In this document: piece after piece, positions 47,681-59,550 of the stretch
Layout of the letters: the number at the start of each line of letters is the position of its first letter
Position numbering within the stretch: position 1 is the stretch's first letter
From: Lepraria neglecta
Taxonomy: Eukaryota; Ascomycota; Lecanoromycetes; Lecanorales; Stereocaulaceae
NCBI GenBank assembly: GCA_033220425.1
Contig: CM065646.1
Location: forward strand, 2,549,501 to 2,613,500
Direction: 5' to 3'
Length of the DNA stretch: 64,000 bases
Translations under genes and position numbers: made by a program
Notes under the pieces: model-generated
The model's database searches: none
Told to the model about the DNA's origin: nothing
What the model saw: the letters and a program-made list of their open reading frames with translations, nothing else

Positions 47681-50600
47681 ATGAACCCTGAGCACACGAT
47701 TCTGAATCATTACAATCTGACAAACCCTTACCCAACTAGTTGGCCTGCAGAGAAAGACGAGAGCGATGCCTCAGACGAGGAGAGACTCATCAACAGCCTC
47801 TCGAAGGCCGGCATTCGTCGGTCTAAATCGAGATACTCAGCTCTTGAACGAAGTGGCAGTGATCGCCGTAGCTTAGTACCTGGGTCTCAGAAGCTTCGAG
47901 ATGGCCAGGAAAATCTGGTACAGAAAGATGAGCCTGATCCTCTGGGAGGAACAGATAGTGTAGTACGAGTACTCAGACAAAGAGGTCTGCCAGTAGAAGA
48001 GGATCAGCGCCTAAGTGAGACCCTCTGTGCTCGCGGGATCTATAAATGCTAATTGTTTTCAGAGAACAGGTTCCTCCTCTCGTCCACTACGTTCTCACCG
48101 AACCTATACCTCTCGCAAGTCCATTCCAATGCCTCCACACAAACCTTAATCCAGGGTCTCGACTTCCTTTCCCGCTCGATCGACCTGAAGTCTGCCTCTT
48201 TGAAAGTGCTGGTAGAGTCAAACTTTGAACGCTTCGTCCGGGCAAAGACGACAATCGACAATGTCTACGCAGAAATGCGGAATCAAGGCGTTGACCCTGA
48301 ATTGGAAAGGTCTCGCAGTCATACTCGCGTTCCGAGCAAAGGCAGCACACATTTCAGGAACGCCAGCGGTCAAGGTCCTCCAACTCCAAGCAAAGGAATT
48401 CACAAGCCGTTGCCAAGCGACAAAAAGAAGAACGCCTTGACGAAAGAGAGCGAATACGGCGTGCAGGGTATCAAAGCACCCTTGATCGAAGTCGCAGTCA
48501 AGGCGGAAGAGATCTGGGGTCCAGCGTTAGGTGGACGAGAACGGGAAGGAAGCTTGAAGTCAATTGTAGAATCTGTGGAAAGAAGCCAAGGAGTCTTCAA
48601 AGTGGGCAAGGCTGTGTCCGAATGCATCAAGCGCAAAGATTACGATGCTCTCGTGGAGGAATACTCTCGAGCTCGCAAATATACAGAAGAAGCCAAACAG
48701 ATTGCTGAGAATGCATCATATAGCCAATCACAGCTTACGGACTCGCAGATTCATCAACTCGTTATTACTGGACGTATGTGGTCTGAAGTTGAGGAGCGAA
48801 TCGACAGTTTCAAGCGCGACGTTTGGCGCAAATTGACTAATGTACAAAGCAATCAGTCTTTAGCCGCAAGACGTAACGCTCAGGACGAATACATGGCACT
48901 CATTAGCATCTTATTAGAGCTCGGAACGGAAGATAATCCGATCTGGGTATGGCTGTTGAGCCGTTACGACTATTTGAAGAACAAGATCACCGCTACTTTT
49001 GAGCGTTCCAGGGTAGAGATCGAGGTCCTTCGAAGACGTCTTGCTATTGCAGATCCGCCGGCTTCCCAGATTGTCGCTGGTCATTTGAAGAGCCCCGCTG
49101 GAATGGAGGCCGACGACAAGAGCAAGGATTTGGACACGCCACCAGTGCTGGAGCTATGGGACCTGATCTACAATTCTTTGAACAACATGCTGTCAGCCCA
49201 AGGTGGCATACTAGGAGAAGTGATTGAGTTTTGGGACAAGGCCCAGTCTTTCATAGACGGCAAAGTTCAGAAGACATTGCCCATAGGTATTGATGGCCGC
49301 AGCCGAAAGCACCATCGGCTGTCTTCAGACGGGGTTAGAGATCTTCAGAATGGAGCTCTCGAGCTCGTCGGGATACTACAAGACAACGTTTTCTCTTTTT
49401 TCACAGACCCTCCCATTGAGGACATATCCTCGTTATACTCTCCACTGCCACAAACTCCCAATACTCCCACACCAGTCTCACCGCAGTCCGCCACCCTCTC
49501 ACCACACGCCCACCAAGACGCTCGCTTCAGATTCGATCAGAACAACCCACCACCTCCCTCGCCCCGCCGCGGCGAGGCTTGGGAGGAGTTTGCTTTCTGG
49601 CCGCCTTATGCAAACTCACTAAGCGGAGTACACTATCTTGAAAAGCTTCTTACCTTGCTTGGGACCTCGGCAAGCGAGATGATCGCGATGCGCCCTGTAG
49701 CGTCCGGACAGTCCATATCTGAAAGGTTAAAAACAATCGTCACAGGCGCCCGAGAACGATCAGCACGAGCAGCCTGCGCTGCATGGAGTAGAGATGCAGA
49801 AATGTGCAAAGTCCTGGAGGATTGGTCACGGGCGAGCGATCAACCTGAACTGACAAACATGCCTTCTCGCTTCGATGCTTTCGAATCGACTGTTTTATCA
49901 GGGATGCAGAAAATTCTATACATTCCAGAAGCAGCGGCTACAAAGTCGGGGTCAGGGGGAATCGTCTCTCCACCACCTTCGAAGCTGGTGCAAATGGTCA
50001 GAAGTCAATTCGTCACATCACTTTACAAAGCGTTGTCCGGTATGGTCGAGAATGCGCAGAGGTCAAAGGCCCGAAGCGAAGAGCATGCGGTTGTAGGGTC
50101 GGAGGATTTGGTTGTCTCAAAGGATGGTGAGAGAAGCCTTGACGGTGACGATAAGGTAAATTGTAGCCTGAATTGTCACATTGAATACTTGCTGATGCTT
50201 TACAAGAACATCCGTAAACTTCTCACCCTGTCTAACCTCTCGCTTCTGCAAAGCACTACTGTCCCAAACCTGATCTCCCAGTTCGAGACAAGTTTCTCTA
50301 TAACATTGACCGATGAGTCAAAAACGGTTCGTGACGCTCTAACGCAAATATCCGATCGCCTCTTTCACTCTTACACCCAGCCAATTGCCTCCGAGATCTC
50401 TTCTATCGTTCATGCTGGAATCTCCTCACCGGATTGGCTACCCCCAACTTCTCGCCCCTCAGCTGTCCAACCATACGTTTACGAAGCGCTGTTACTTCTC
50501 GTCTACGTACACACCGAGGTATCAACCACTGCGGCGCCATTGACGAATCAGATTCTGTCGCACCTTCTCGAGCAAATGAGCCTGGCATTCCTGGATGCTT

Positions 50601-50872
50601 TCAAGCAGAGAAGCAGTTATCCACTTGCGGGTCTCATGCAGGCAACACTAGATGCGGAATTTGTAGCGCAGACATTGAGTCAATACACGACGAAGCAGGC
50701 TGGTAACACTCAATCCGAGATCTACATACAGTTGGATCAAGGAACTACTCCCGACGCCAGTAAACGGTTGCAGGGAGAGTTGCCGGAAATGAGGCAAGTC
50801 TTGAAGAGGTTGAGAGAGGGCACGAGGTCAGAATTCTTGTGCTTCAAGCGCGAGAAGAGAGTGCAAAATTGA
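47681..50872 (+). CDS. sec5: Exocyst complex component Sec5
   Basis: Exons 47681-48014 and 48063-50872 encode 1047 residues. I chose the ATG giving MNPEHTILNHYNLTNPYPTS, because this start fits fungal Sec5 and upstream codons look unrelated. Splicing (A|GTGAGA..TTTTCAG) joins EDQRL to KNRFLLSSTTFSPNLYLSQV. The next stretch, the exocyst N-terminal coiled coil (TLIQGLDFLSRSIDLKSASL, VESNFERFVRAKTTIDNVY), is highly typical. The rest is helical rod, with Pro/Ser-rich loops at about 460-510 (PLPQTPNTPTPVSPQS) and an acidic loop near 50080-50150. Sec5 helps tether secretory vesicles to the plasma membrane at the hyphal tip, upstream of SNARE fusion. This links to delivery of chitin synthases. The frame is intact. 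Confidence 0.93.
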
Positions 50873-51131
50873 GGATTGAGCCCTTCGCATGTCAAAATGA
50901 TAGGGTGCTTGCCCAGCTGATATCAACGTTATTGGTCGAGGATTGAGCCACGACTTCCGCAAGAGATGCAGTGTGGAGAGGGGGCCAAACCCCTAAAGCT
51001 AAGCTCTTTAGGAGTGGATTTAACGGTATGACAAAATGTAAAAATGTCAATTCTTTTCAACCTTCGAAACTCAGCCTCTTCACCTTCTCTATTTCACCAT
51101 ACGAAACAATTCACTCAGTTCTCAAGACATA

Positions 51132-51939
51132 ATGCCATCCAAAGGTCTTGCCATCTTGATCGGCGCTGGCCCAACATCCGTACGCAATTACCGCTCCCAG
51201 ATCTATGAGCCACTGCTAATCGAGAACAGGGCGCCGGCATAGCTCGAGTCCTCGCCTCCCCTTCTCACGGTAATCTTGCCGTTGCCATCTTCGCTCGGAA
51301 TCCCGACAACCTGAACAAAGTAGTTGAAGGCGTCCAATCCTTAACCTCAAATCTAGTCATAGGCTTTCCTCCGACATCACACCCGATAAGCTCTCAAAAG
51401 CCTTCTCCGACATCCGCTCGCACTCCTCATTCAAGAACCTGAAACTCAAAGTCGCCGTCTTCCACGTCAAGAATTCTAGCCGGAAACCTTTCCTCGAAGA
51501 AACGCACGCCGAGTTCATGGATACCCTAAATACCTATGTTGGCGGCGCTATGGCATTCGCGCAAGAGGCCATAAAAAGAATGTTCGAAGATAACGGTAAA
51601 ACACCCTTGGCAGAGGGCGGTGAGAAGAAAGGCACGATCGTCTTCACCGGCACTCTTGGGGCTATGAGAACGAACACCAACTTCGCGGCTTACGGAGCCT
51701 CAAGGTCGGGCGTCAGATCTTTGGCACAGGCTCTGGCGAAGGAGTATTCGCCGGCTGGGATCCATGTGGTGCATACCATCATGAATGGTGGGATAAAGGA
51801 TGAGGATGTAGAGGCGCAGAAGACTGGGAAGTCAAGGGGTGCAGAGGAAGTTGGGCAGAATTACTCGTGGCTGGCTAACCAGGGGCCAAGTCTGTGGACG
51901 CATGAGTTGGATATGAGACCTCCGCAGGAGAAGTTTTAG
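51132..51939 (+). pseudogene. Short-chain dehydrogenase/reductase, one-base frameshift
   Basis: Exon 1 (51132-51179) encodes MPSKGLAILIGAGPTS, and exon 2 (from 51230) starts GAGIARVLASPSHGNLAVAI. Together they give the Rossmann glycine motif GAGPTSGAG. A 50 bp intron lies between. After VVEGVQSLTSNLVIGFP, one base is missing near 51365-51375 (CCT CCG in place of CCN TCC G). The continuing frame reads DITPDKLSKAFSDIRSHSSF and onward to a normal C-terminus (LDMRPPQEKF). The usual YxxxK is AAYGASRSGV, with Arg at the Lys position, which I recall as common in this SDR subgroup. Substrate is unknown. A true deletion would inactivate it; a sequencing error in the CCTCC run would leave a normal gene. 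Confidence 0.7.
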
Positions 51940-52563
51940 GGGATGGACAGCAGAGTGTAAGTGAACATGGAAAATATATCAAATGACTGTATCCTTTTCT
52001 GCCAACTGCCGATTTCGGAGTCACTAGAGCCCTTCCGAGGACTAAAATTGAACTAAAAGAAAGTCTTGGAAGCAGAACTTTACTCAAAGACAATCCTCAT
52101 GAGCAGAAAGAATGGAACAAAAGCCATCTGAAATAAGAACTTGTGTCAAAGCAAAAATCTTATGAGCAGAAGGTAAGGGGCAAGATGCTACTTGGGAGCA
52201 TAGTTCGTGCCAATCGAGATACTTCCGAAGAAATAGATAAGAATGGGCGGCAACGGCCCTGCAATACAGTAGTGCAGTTGCACTTCTTGCCGTTCATCTC
52301 ATTTAAATCCATCAATCTTCGTCCCATCCGTTTGTTTCTCGCAAATTTTCACTTTGCCCTTTCCTTCACCCATTCGTCCTCTCCTTGCTTGACTCTCGCG
52401 CCTTCCCTCTTGGCAAGCTTCCTCGCTCCCTAATGCCCAAGACGCCCTTCTGCCTGCAAGTCCTCCTTCCAACAAGGCTGGTTGAAAAAGGTCCGTAAAG
52501 AACACAAGAGTCGCCAATGCACAATTACACAATCTTCAAACTCTCTTTCCGATAGATTCCAAA
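51940..52563. other. Convergent intergenic region
   Basis: 624 bp between two 3' ends. No gene. Short frames (52143-52433 and the minus frame 52532-52299) are pyrimidine/purine-biased and unsupported. Confidence 0.4.
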
Positions 52564-55500
52564 TCACTGCTCTGTTGCCCTGCTACGAAACGCCGCCGGC
52601 ATCGACTCAAAAATATCCGTATCGTCATCTTCACCCTCCTCAACATATCCTTCCCTTCCCAGGAAACAACTTCCGCAAACTAGTTCCCCGGGCTCATAAG
52701 ATCCAAGCCATGTTTGACCCTGGGCGCAGAAGAGATGGTGGGCGGCTGCCTTGAACGGATCACTGTTGTCGCTCTGAAGGGTTTTTATGATAGATTCCTC
52801 GTCTGGGCCATAGAAACTTCCGGCATCGGTGCTGTCATCGTCTGCAATGTGATAATGAGGGCCGTGTTTCTGCTTCTGTTGGTTTGCATCTTCTTGTGAA
52901 CTGAAGTATGACGTTTCTCCATCGTCACAATGACTTCTTTGCGCAGCTCGAGGAGTCTGTTGATCGTCCCCAGTGCTTTCTTCAGCTGGCTGCCTTTCAT
53001 CGGCATTGTTCTCTGACTCGCAGTTCAATTCTGGAGCTGGAACGCTACGTGGGGTCGAAGTGACTCTGATAGCCCCAGGTGCCCGAGGGCATTCGGAACA
53101 AAGACAGCCAAAACTGTGCTTGGATTTCGTGCACTCAGCAAAGGAAATCCAGCGAAGCTCCACCAGTCCGGCTGCCAAGGGAGTATAATCATCGCTACAG
53201 GTGGAACAACGTAGTATCTTGCTTCTGTGCCGTGTTTGGCCTGGTTCCAGAGCTTTGGAGTTCAATCCGGGCAGGGAACCTGGAGTCCACACTAATTGCT
53301 GCATGACCGCGTCGAGCTCCAGAGCCATAATTTCATCCGCCCTTTTGATACAATCTGTCAAGGTCTCCGTCCACTTCGAGAACAGAAATGGCAATTGCTT
53401 TTCAACTAGGGGACGACTGGGTTCCGGGCCATCTCCAATCCAGTCGTAGCCTTCAACGTGAAGGAGCGCGGCGGCCATCATCAGCATTGGCAACAAGTGT
53501 CGCCCAGTGGCTCGAAGTGCCATCCATCGAGCAATAGACAGGGCGTGGGAGCCCTTTATCATCTCGTTCATAGTGTTGACCCTAAGGTCGATCGATTTTT
53601 GCAACACACAGACCTCCTATGTGAGGGCTAGAAAAGCGCGTAGGGCGTGTTGAAGGCCGTGCCATATAGTTCTCGGTGCGAACGCAATCATGTTGTCTGT
53701 CGAAATTCTGCAGGAACCACATCATACTGTTTGTAACAAGCGAAGCAGTTTCCTTGTTTTGCGATCTTATCAAAGGACCAATAATTGTTCATCCTTCGTC
53801 ATCTGGCTCCGAAAAGTCCAAAGTATCTAAGAAGAGGCGGAGCATCGCAATCTTCTGTTGCGCGGACATTGACTTGGCCTTTTCGACGAATATTGTTACC
53901 GCCGACCTAGAAAATTAGAGACATCCTGGAAAAACTTTTCTACGAGCGCACATTGAAACGTACAGTGTATCAGCAGTGGGGCCCTCGTAGGCTAGAGCTC
54001 TTTTGTCTGCCCCTTCCGAAATCAAATATGCGCATAGGTCAACATTGGCCGCTTCCGCTGCGAACTGGACGAGATTAGTAGATATCCTATGCAACATGAC
54101 GCTCACACTGCCTTGAATGCTATCTTCGTAGACCAAAGAAACTCAATCTGACTAAACAGCAGGCAGCTTTGATGGTCTAGACTTACGTGAAGAGGTGTCC
54201 ATCCCTTAGAACTCGTATCTCGTACTGACGCGTCGCCCCGGGCTATCAGTCGCTGTACTCCCTGCATGTTGCCCGTTTTGCAGAATTCAAAGATAAAGAA
54301 TTGTCTGGGGGTGCGCGAACAGGATTGAAGCAAAATTGCCATCCACTAGCAGAACTGCTCATACTTGCTTCCATGCCATGCTTAAGACCAAACTTGGTAA
54401 GCCACCATGACGGATAATATACGAACAAGGCGACTAGATAGCCGCCGTTTGATTTCTTGGAGCGATCATTTGTCTTTGCAGTAGTCGTTCGAAGCCAAAT
54501 CGTTCCGAAAAGAGTCTCAGTTGCTGAGATACGATGGTGGACCTGGGAGCAAGCTACCTGCTGACGCTTGGAAGCGGGATAAGCAGTATCGAAGTAATCT
54601 GACATGCAAACTTGGCTGGCAGTATTGATAGTTGTATTATTGTGGGGTTGTCGTATTGCGTCGTTTATCGACTTCGCGAATAGGCCGGTATCGAAAAAGC
54701 TCCCAGTCGCTGAAAGCAAAGAATTTTCGATGGGGGGCTCGGATAGAGTCATGAATATCAGCGACAGATGTGATTGAGGAGAAGAGTTGGTCTGCCTTGG
54801 GCTTCAGAGCAGTATCATGGGCTTTGGTTTCGGTTGTATTGAATACTGATGCGTGATTTTCAGAATCCAGAGACACAATTGGCTCAACTTCAGAGTATGG
54901 GGGTGGTGAGGGTGATTGCGATTCAGAAAGGCTTCGAGTCAATAGTGGTGCCTTTTGTGCTTCAGGATCTGGCTTTTCCATAACATCTGCCGCTGGCATG
55001 CTGTGGTTCCTGACATAGGTTGGAGACAAATGACTGCCAACACACTATTAGCTTTCATGCACTCAAAGACATAATGAGGTTCAAGCCTGCTATCGTAACA
55101 CCGCGGCCTTATAGCTAGTAGAAGGGTGATCTTAGCTTCCTGAAGGGAATCACGAAACTTTTGGATCTTTTTCTCTTTACTGGCCGCTTTCAATTTGTTC
55201 TAGAACCGTACTCGAAGGAGATGTGAGCTAAAGTTTAGTTCGAGTTCTCGTACAATATTGAGGAGTACCTAAACGACTCAGTCACTGACGAAGAAATTGC
55301 ACCTCTCGGGTATCACAACTTGCCTTGATCTTACCCTCACAACACTCCATCGCACTCATTATGCCATGACCATGGTGCTGCTCGTTCGCGATTTCATTTG
55401 GCAGCGACAAAAGACATTTCAGCTCCCGGACAAGATCCTTGATATCGTCCGGCGCCCCCTGGACTGTGACCCAAAACTCGTGCAATTGGATGAAACTGTT

Positions 55501-55622
55501 GGCGAGTTGCACCGCGATTTGCACGACTGCGATACCTGTGTATATCAAACGTCAACGCTTTTCAATATGATTTGTTTTCAAGGTTTCTTCGCACCACTTG
55601 CTGCGGCCGAGAGGCTGTCCAT
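52564..55622 (-). pseudogene. Ankyrin-repeat protein with fungal STAND-type N-terminal domain, broken
   Basis: Exon 1 (55622-55595) joins exon 2 (from 55535) to give MDSLSAAASGIAVVQIAVQL and AAP-type text (VTVQGAPDDIKDLVRELKCL), the helical N-terminal domain often seen in fungal NLR-like proteins. Downstream come KIQKFRDSLQEAKITLLLA, a Ser/Pro linker, a conserved module (LFGTIWLRTT, YYPSWWLTKFGLKHGMEASM), ankyrin repeats (GNMQGVQRLIARGDASVRDT; ANVDLCAYLISEGADKRALA) and a C-terminal domain (EVCVLQKSIDLRVNTMNEMI to 52564). Lesions: a one-base shift near 54297-54305 between NPVRAPPDNS and FIFEFCKTGN, and TGA at 53791-53789 where the family has Trp (DDEG*TI). Another frame change near 54700 is unexplained. 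I infer a recent pseudogene, or several sequence errors. It could belong to a self-recognition or immunity-type family. Confidence 0.6.
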
Positions 55623-56529
55623 TGCGTTCAGTCAAGGAAGCACGAAGCTGTGATTATTAACAACAATCCGTATATGAAGCAATAAGAACGGGAATCTATG
55701 TGCTATATGGTTGTCAGACTTTCTTCACTCAAGGTCTCGAGACAGCTAGACGAGATATTTTTTTTGAGTGTCAAGGCCACTTTTTCAGCCCTCCTCATGC
55801 AAAGCACAGCTGCTAAGCATTCTGTTAAATATTCTCCCTATGCACGTCTGACATATGCAGGGTCGCTTAGCATTTGGTTCTGCCAATCGCCCTGAAATCC
55901 TCAACAAATCGCAGGGCGGTCTCGAACCTATTCATCGGTCGATTTGATAAGCATCCTTCCCGGCGAGTCCATATCCGGTAACGCGTTGTTCCCAAATGCT
56001 GCATTGCATGCAGCGCAGTCATATTTGTCCAGAGCACGCGGAGCGTTGTGTTCAAGTGTCATTGGTCAAACCAACCTCCTCGATAGCATCGAAGGTCACA
56101 CTTGAGCGCAATAGGTACGCATACTCGTGATAAGTCCATTCACATGAAGATTTCCCAGCTTTGTGCGGTGTACAGCTCTTACTCATACAAATTCTGTTCT
56201 GACATGTTACCCCACAGCGAAGCTGAACAAAAGGCTGCCAATAAACACAAAGCTGAATATCTTGGACCCACACCCACCCAGCTCGCTCGCTAAAGCAGAA
56301 AATGGAAGACACATCGCGAGGGAAAGTCTGACATTGGCATCAAGAAGTTTGCAACGCGGAAAACGTGTTTCAAAACGCAGTCCAAAATTTTGGGATGCCC
56401 CCTGTAGGGAAAGAGCACTTATCAAGGCAAGGACCGAACTGAACCGAAAATGGCAGGCACCGACGCTCCTTCTGTTATTGAATGTAAAGTAGTAATACAC
56501 AGGCAGCTCACCAGATCTAGAAAAACGAT
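55623..56529. other. Intergenic
   Basis: No supported gene in 907 bp between the ankyrin gene's 5' end and the RNA-binding protein's 3' end. Overlapping short frames at 55698-56492 have no domains. Confidence 0.4.
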
Positions 56530-58906
56530 TCACCAATTCCTCTCATCGTCATCAGCCACATCCCAGTCAGTCTCAGCAGCTAGCACAGTCCCACTGTCTG
56601 CCTCTGCATGGTCACCATCGGCGCTCCCCCCACGCATAGTAACATTGCCGTCACCATCAGGACCATTCTGCTTCGCTGTCGATTGTGTAGGAACAGATGG
56701 GGCATTGTACCAACTGAACTCCAGCTTGCCGACAGATGGAATGTCTTTGGTGCCATACATGAAGCTCTCGGCCGTGGGCCTGTCTTTGAAAGTGATGATT
56801 TGCGTGTCGGGTTTATCAGGATGGGTTTCGATGGCTTCGAATTCGCCGACCCCCTGTAAAAATAGGTCAATCAGTACTTCTCTTCTATATCAAAGCAGAG
56901 AGCTGGTAGCTTACGAGCAAGTGATGTCTCAAGGCTTCGTCCTTTTCACGCGTAAACTCCACTCCTGAAACTCCCACTTTCTTCGTCCGATTATCCAAGT
57001 TGTACTTCCCTCCACCTCGTGTTCCGAAAGAGCCTCTCCCTCTGCCCCTGGACGAATCGTATCCAAATCCTCTTCCTGCAAAGCCTTCCCAGCCCCTGTA
57101 TGAGCCTCTCCCCCTGCCTCTTCCCTGTCCTCTAGGTGTGTGGTCTGTCAACGCAGCATCCAGACCTAGGCTCTTAGCCTCAGCCTCTAATTCTGCAACT
57201 TTTGCTCTTAACGCTTTAGTGTGCTCGCTCACATTGCTATCGTCAGCTGCGTTGGAACCATTTGCCTCGGCGCCTGCCATGGCAGTATCATCGCCAGCTG
57301 TGACGCCCTTTGCATTCAACTTTTCAAGCAGCTTCCGCTTCTCATGAGCTTGCTTCTGCGCCAGCTCCTCCTTCTGCTTCTCTAATGCCTGCCTCTTTGC
57401 TTCCATATCTTTCATATACGCCTTCTTCTCCTCCAGCTTCTTTTGCGCCGCCATTGAGTTACGTTCGAATTCCTCTTTGTCGAAAGGATGCTCTTCTTCC
57501 TTCGGGAAAGTGGGCGAATTCGCACTAGTCTTGCCAGTCGTTGGTGGAGTGGGTAGACCTCCGGGCTTGTACCAGTAGACCTTGACGAATCTGTTGTCGA
57601 ATATGACTTTGGGGCTATCGTAGGCTTTTTTGGCTGCCATGTAGTCATCATACTTGACCAGGGCAAGCCTCTTGTATGGCTGCATTGTGACGTCCTCGAT
57701 GTTCCCAAACTCAGAGAAGAAAGCTCGGACTGATTGTTCGTCAAACTTCTCTTCTGGTATTTGCTCGACAACAATAGTGGTAACAGAACGATCGTGATTC
57801 GGTCCAGCTTGCGAGAAGTCTGCGCGATTGTTTTGCCGTCGTGGCTGGAATCCCCCCCGATCTCCCCTTCCTCTTCCTCGGCCCCGGTCATGCCCAGTAC
57901 CGCGTTGCTCGTGGGGTATGCTGTGTCCGTTCGACGTGGGCGAGGTTGGTTGCACATTCAGGAGGGAATTCTTTGGGTCGTATTCTAGGGAGATGGTTAG
58001 CTCTGTCGGTTTCGCATAGATGAGAGACCTACCATCCTGACCAGGCACAATCAGGCGATCAGTGCCATGCTCATAAGGACAAGCGTCTCCTCTCGCACAG
58101 TACCCCTGCGTATCATAGTCTCGGCATCGCTCTCTCCTCGTATTCCTTGGTCTTGCAGGGCCTTGCCCTCCAAATTGAGGATGTCCATTGGGCGAGCCTG
58201 GGTGTGGTAGTGGTGGCATACCAGGTAGCGGGGGTAGACCCATTGCTTGCATGGCCATTATAGCAGCCATAGGGTCATTGGGATCAAATGGTAGTCCTTG
58301 TGAGGGAACTGGCATGCCTGGTGACATTCCTGGAAAGCTTGGTGGAATTGGTGGTGACCCGGCGTGCAGGAAAGGATACCCATTCTCTTGAAAGCCTCCC
58401 CTTCCTCCTCTGTTCCCATATCCATCTCCCCTGCCGCCTCTACCACCTCTTCGTATCTGCTTCATCTGTCTGTCACCACGAGCATAATTTGGATCAGCTC
58501 CGTCCCCATTCCCCTGTCTATCATTGTAAGAGCGCTTTCTGGACAGGTTAAAACCCCCAGGAGCACTCTGCCCCACGCCTAATGAGCCATATGCGCCGAC
58601 AGGTCCTGAGGTCGCTGGAAAGGTAGGGCTGTGAGAGGGAGCGCTTCGTGGAGGAACATAGCCGGGGAGATATGACTTGGTATGTATCGCCAGAAAGACA
58701 TCGTTAACAAAACCGTTGGTGTTGTTCCCCAGAAAATCCTCTAGGCTCTCAATTGCGGTAGCTCTTAATTCTGGCTCGGGAGATTCTGCGCGTATTAAAG
58801 CTAAGACATAGTCGGCCAAGACGTCGCTGTCTGCATCGGAAATTTTCTCAAGTTTCTTAACGATCCATGTCTTCAGTTCTGTAGCATCAGCTTCATCGAT
58901 GAACAT
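56530..58906 (-). CDS. PWI-CCCH-RRM RNA-binding protein (Rmn1/RBM26-type)
   Basis: I place the start at ATG 58906 (MFIDEADATELKTWIVKKLE), which begins the PWI-like domain; the frame is open upstream but unrelated. A Gly/Arg/Pro-rich region follows. Next is one CCCH zinc finger (C-x8-C-x5-C-x3-H, from CRDYDTQGYC to CPYEH), an RGG-rich stretch and an RRM (TTIVVEQIPEEKFDEQSVRA; RLALVKYDDYMAAKKAY). A Lys/Glu coiled coil (EEKKAYMKDMEAKRQALEKQ), more RGG and a C-terminal RRM-like piece (GVGEFEAIETHPDKPDTQII) complete it. Introns are 58032-57985, a 48 bp stop-free intron, and 56914-56854. The total is 755 residues. Fission yeast Rmn1 and human RBM26/27 share this order and act in nuclear RNA surveillance (MTREC/PAXT). 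That role is inferred. Confidence 0.85.
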
Positions 58907-59550
58907 CTTGTGGGATTCTCCAGGGCGCAGTGCACCCGCTGTCAGCTTGACGTAAATAATAGAGGCTTTGTTTGGTCGCGATCGAGTATGGATGCTAGAA
59001 TAGTGGATAGAGAGCTTTGATCGAGCTTGTGTCAATCACGTCTCACAAAGCATTTTGTCTGGCAGCCAAAACATTATTCGGTGAATTGGTTTTTCCGGCC
59101 CCGATGCCGCCTTCTGTGGTGGATTACCCCTCTCTTCGAAAAATCATCTAATTGATGCCCCTGACTCAAACTGAACTTGCTGAACTTTGCTGAGAGGTAG
59201 ATCGAAGCTGGTATGGGTGGAGGGACATCCACGTCAGGCGGTCTCACTTTCAGTAAGTTTATCACATCACAGTTTCACAGGGCACAATTTTGGTGCGGAA
59301 CTTTCATTTCAAGTCCAAGCCTATGTACATTGTTCCTGCATCCAGCAAGGACTCTCGCATCAGAATGAAGAAAAAATCATAAAAAACTTTCCATGCTCGT
59401 CTAAAACCCTGAAAGCACAAAACCCTTCCTCACTGACATGAATCATTTCTTCCAATCGCAAGCATATCTTGGTCTCATGTGCGCACGGACAGGCCTATGC
59501 ATATGCGTGTATGACTTTTGAGTCTAAACTTGATCTGTAGGGTGCGCTCT
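58907..59550. other. Intergenic
   Basis: 5' flank of the RNA-binding protein and 3' flank of EF-2. No other gene is visible; both genes lie on the minus strand. Confidence 0.4.

Noticed and set aside
56600-57528. Plus-strand ORFs opposite the RNA-binding protein and EF-2
   Set aside because: Antisense shadows of strongly biased Gly/Arg and GC-rich third-position codons.
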